Source: Rhyacichthys aspro
Lineage: Eukaryota; Chordata; Actinopteri; Gobiiformes; Rhyacichthyidae
Assembly (NCBI GenBank): GCA_036850595.1
Contig: CM072156.1
Span: 6,379,441-6,443,440 of the forward strand
Length of the DNA stretch: 64,000 nucleotides
Reading direction: 5' to 3'
Positions 62,754 to 64,000 of this stretch are shown piece after piece; within the stretch, counting starts at the first letter, position 1; every line of letters begins with the position of its first letter. The notes beneath the pieces are model-generated. The model ran no database searches. It saw only the letters and a program-made list of their open reading frames with translations, and had not been told where the DNA came from. The translations under genes and the position numbers were made by a program.

Positions 62754-64000
62754 CCATAGAAATGTTTGTGTTTGGAAAAGTCCTGGAATGTTTGGAAAAG
62801 TTAGGTTGGTGCAACTATTGATCTATTATGTGTTTATGTGTTTACAAACTTTGGAGATGTTTTATTTAAAGGTACACTGGGGTTTCCAGGTTGACTTTTA
62901 TAGTGAAGGAAATCTTTACTGCCCTGAGGGGAATTAGTCTTGCACCAAGAGCTTAAAAAACAGATACATTCAACACTGCAGGCAGGACAGCACAGTTGAC
63001 ACAACACAAAGATTAAAAAGCACAGTGAGACAATAAAAACAGGAATAAATAAATCGATAAAATGATACAAAATACAACCGTTGGCCTCACAGGAATAACT
63101 TAGGGATGTCAGCAAATCCAGTCCGATGTAAAAGTGCAGAGCAATTATAAGAATAAAAACATCTGAGTTGATTGAGGAGCGATGCCTCTCTCGGTCCCCG
63201 TCCGTCACGTCTATGGCCCTCACCGGTCTTTACCAGCTCTCTCTGGCTTTTGAGGAGGCTTTGTCTGCATTTTCTTTTCTTTTTCTGTGATTGGCTGAAG
63301 GCTGCACACCCAAAATGTCATTGTGAATGTAAAAATAGGAAAAAAAACTGAAAGTGGGCAGAGTTATGTGTGTGTAATTTTCTGGTTATTAAAACCAAGC
63401 TTTAGTGGCCACCATATTGTTACATATACGTCATATACTGTCAAGTCTATAATGTTCACATAAATGTTATATATATTTTATTTAGCAGTTGTTGAAATGA
63501 AAAAAGCTTTAGCTATGAACACATTACTGTTTATTGCAATAATAGTTGTGTTTTTTTCACACTAGAACCTCCTGACCCCTGAGCCTGATTTGACCTTTAG
63601 GTCTGCTCTCCATACTATGTGTTTTATTTATTTATTCCCACATGGCCTTGACCTTTGCTTCATGAGCGTGTCATTGTTTCCCAGGAAAGTCGTGGTGCTC
63701 CAGTATGTATTGAATTTCTGCAGCTAATGTCCTGCTGCACTGATTGCATGCAGTGTACAGTAGGGCAAAGGTCAGAGCGGGTGTTATTGTCTTGCTGTCT
63801 CCCACAGGAAGTGGTGAGAAGCAATTAGCAGCTCTAATCACTTGTGTACAGTAGCTCAAATGCACTTGGAGGAAAAAATTGGAGACGTTGAAATGTACTG
63901 TAAATTTGAGGATGTAAACAAGACCGTGTGTCGCCGGGGGAGGGCCTCAGCACCAATGATTACTTGGGAGTTTTGCAGTGTGTGTTGAGGCCGCTGTGTT
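62754..64000 (+). other. Probable rnf180 intron, right edge of window
   Basis: Apart from the L2-like tail at 62900-63010, this is AT-rich DNA without a recognisable exon. A TTAAAGGTACACTGGGG sequence at 62866-62882 looks like one end of a further TTAA-type short element, but no partner end was found. The minus-strand frame at 62834-63223 runs through the repeat and is not taken as a gene. Confidence 0.4.
62900..63010 (-). mobile_element. L2-like LINE 3' terminus (minus strand)
   Basis: On the minus strand TTGGTGCAAGACTAATTCCC then CTCAGGGCAGTAAAGATTTC resembles the TTCCCC.CGGGG.CAATAAAG ending of L2-group fish LINEs. It is preceded by a T-rich segment and a cysteine-rich chance frame. Boundaries are approximate. 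Confidence 0.4.

Noticed and set aside
62834..63223. Minus-strand 129-codon cysteine-rich frame
   Set aside because: It runs through an L2-like LINE tail and a TTAAAGG-type element end, so the cysteines have no functional meaning.
60857..64000. Search for the RING and transmembrane exons of rnf180
   Set aside because: No C..C…C.H..C..C…CPLC pattern is visible in plus-strand frames, so these exons are assumed to lie beyond the window.
1..64000. CRISPR arrays, operons, prophage or other prokaryotic systems
   Set aside because: No regularly spaced repeats or dense gene arrays; base composition, introns and repeats are those of a vertebrate genome.

Overview
This is vertebrate nuclear DNA, almost certainly from a teleost fish and probably a percomorph. 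The evidence is a complete single-exon serotonin 1A receptor gene with fish-like divergence, a divergently oriented RNF180 coding exon next to it (the same gene pair and orientation as human 5q12), and decayed retrotransposons of types common in teleosts: Rex3/RTE-like and L2-like LINEs, tRNA-derived SINEs, and short elements bounded by TTAA. Most open reading frames in the window are short, cross repeats or lack any recognisable domain. I treat them as chance frames.

Layout. From 1 to about 56.4 kb is a gene desert in which I recognise no host protein-coding exon. It holds scattered repeat fragments: a teleost repeat tail (515-776), SINE-like pieces (about 1.0, 18.9 and 46.3 kb), Rex3-like LINE fragments (4.8, 35.5-36.4, 42.8 and 53.0 kb), other LINE fragments (16.7, 20.3, 20.7, 34.2 and 41.0 kb), one TTAA-bounded MITE candidate (33.4 kb) and two copies of a family I cannot name (25.3 and 50.1 kb). 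Short signals include a perfect RFX X-box (2.6 kb) and a 26-nt sequence with strong splice sites (47.7 kb). From 56.4 to 58.3 kb is htr1a on the minus strand: a poly(A) signal, an intact 409-codon reading frame, a leader with upstream ORFs and a dinucleotide repeat, and a TATA box. From 58.3 to 59.8 kb is the htr1a/rnf180 interval, with a full match to the REST/NRSF RE1 consensus and a CTCF-like site. At 59.84-60.82 kb is the large middle exon of rnf180 on the plus strand. The rest is interpreted as rnf180 intron and contains a second TTAA-bounded MITE candidate.

How it fits together. htr1a encodes a Gi/o-coupled serotonin receptor of neurons. rnf180 encodes a membrane-anchored RING E3 ligase whose N-terminal cysteine-rich exons and RING/transmembrane exons are not found here. 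The two genes are linked by position and not by a shared pathway. The desert beside htr1a is a plausible location for its distal regulatory DNA, but that needs cross-species alignment. I found no previously undescribed multi-gene system. The most useful leads are regulatory (the RE1, the leader uORFs), the unresolved 5' edge of the rnf180 exon, and the unnamed two-copy repeat family.
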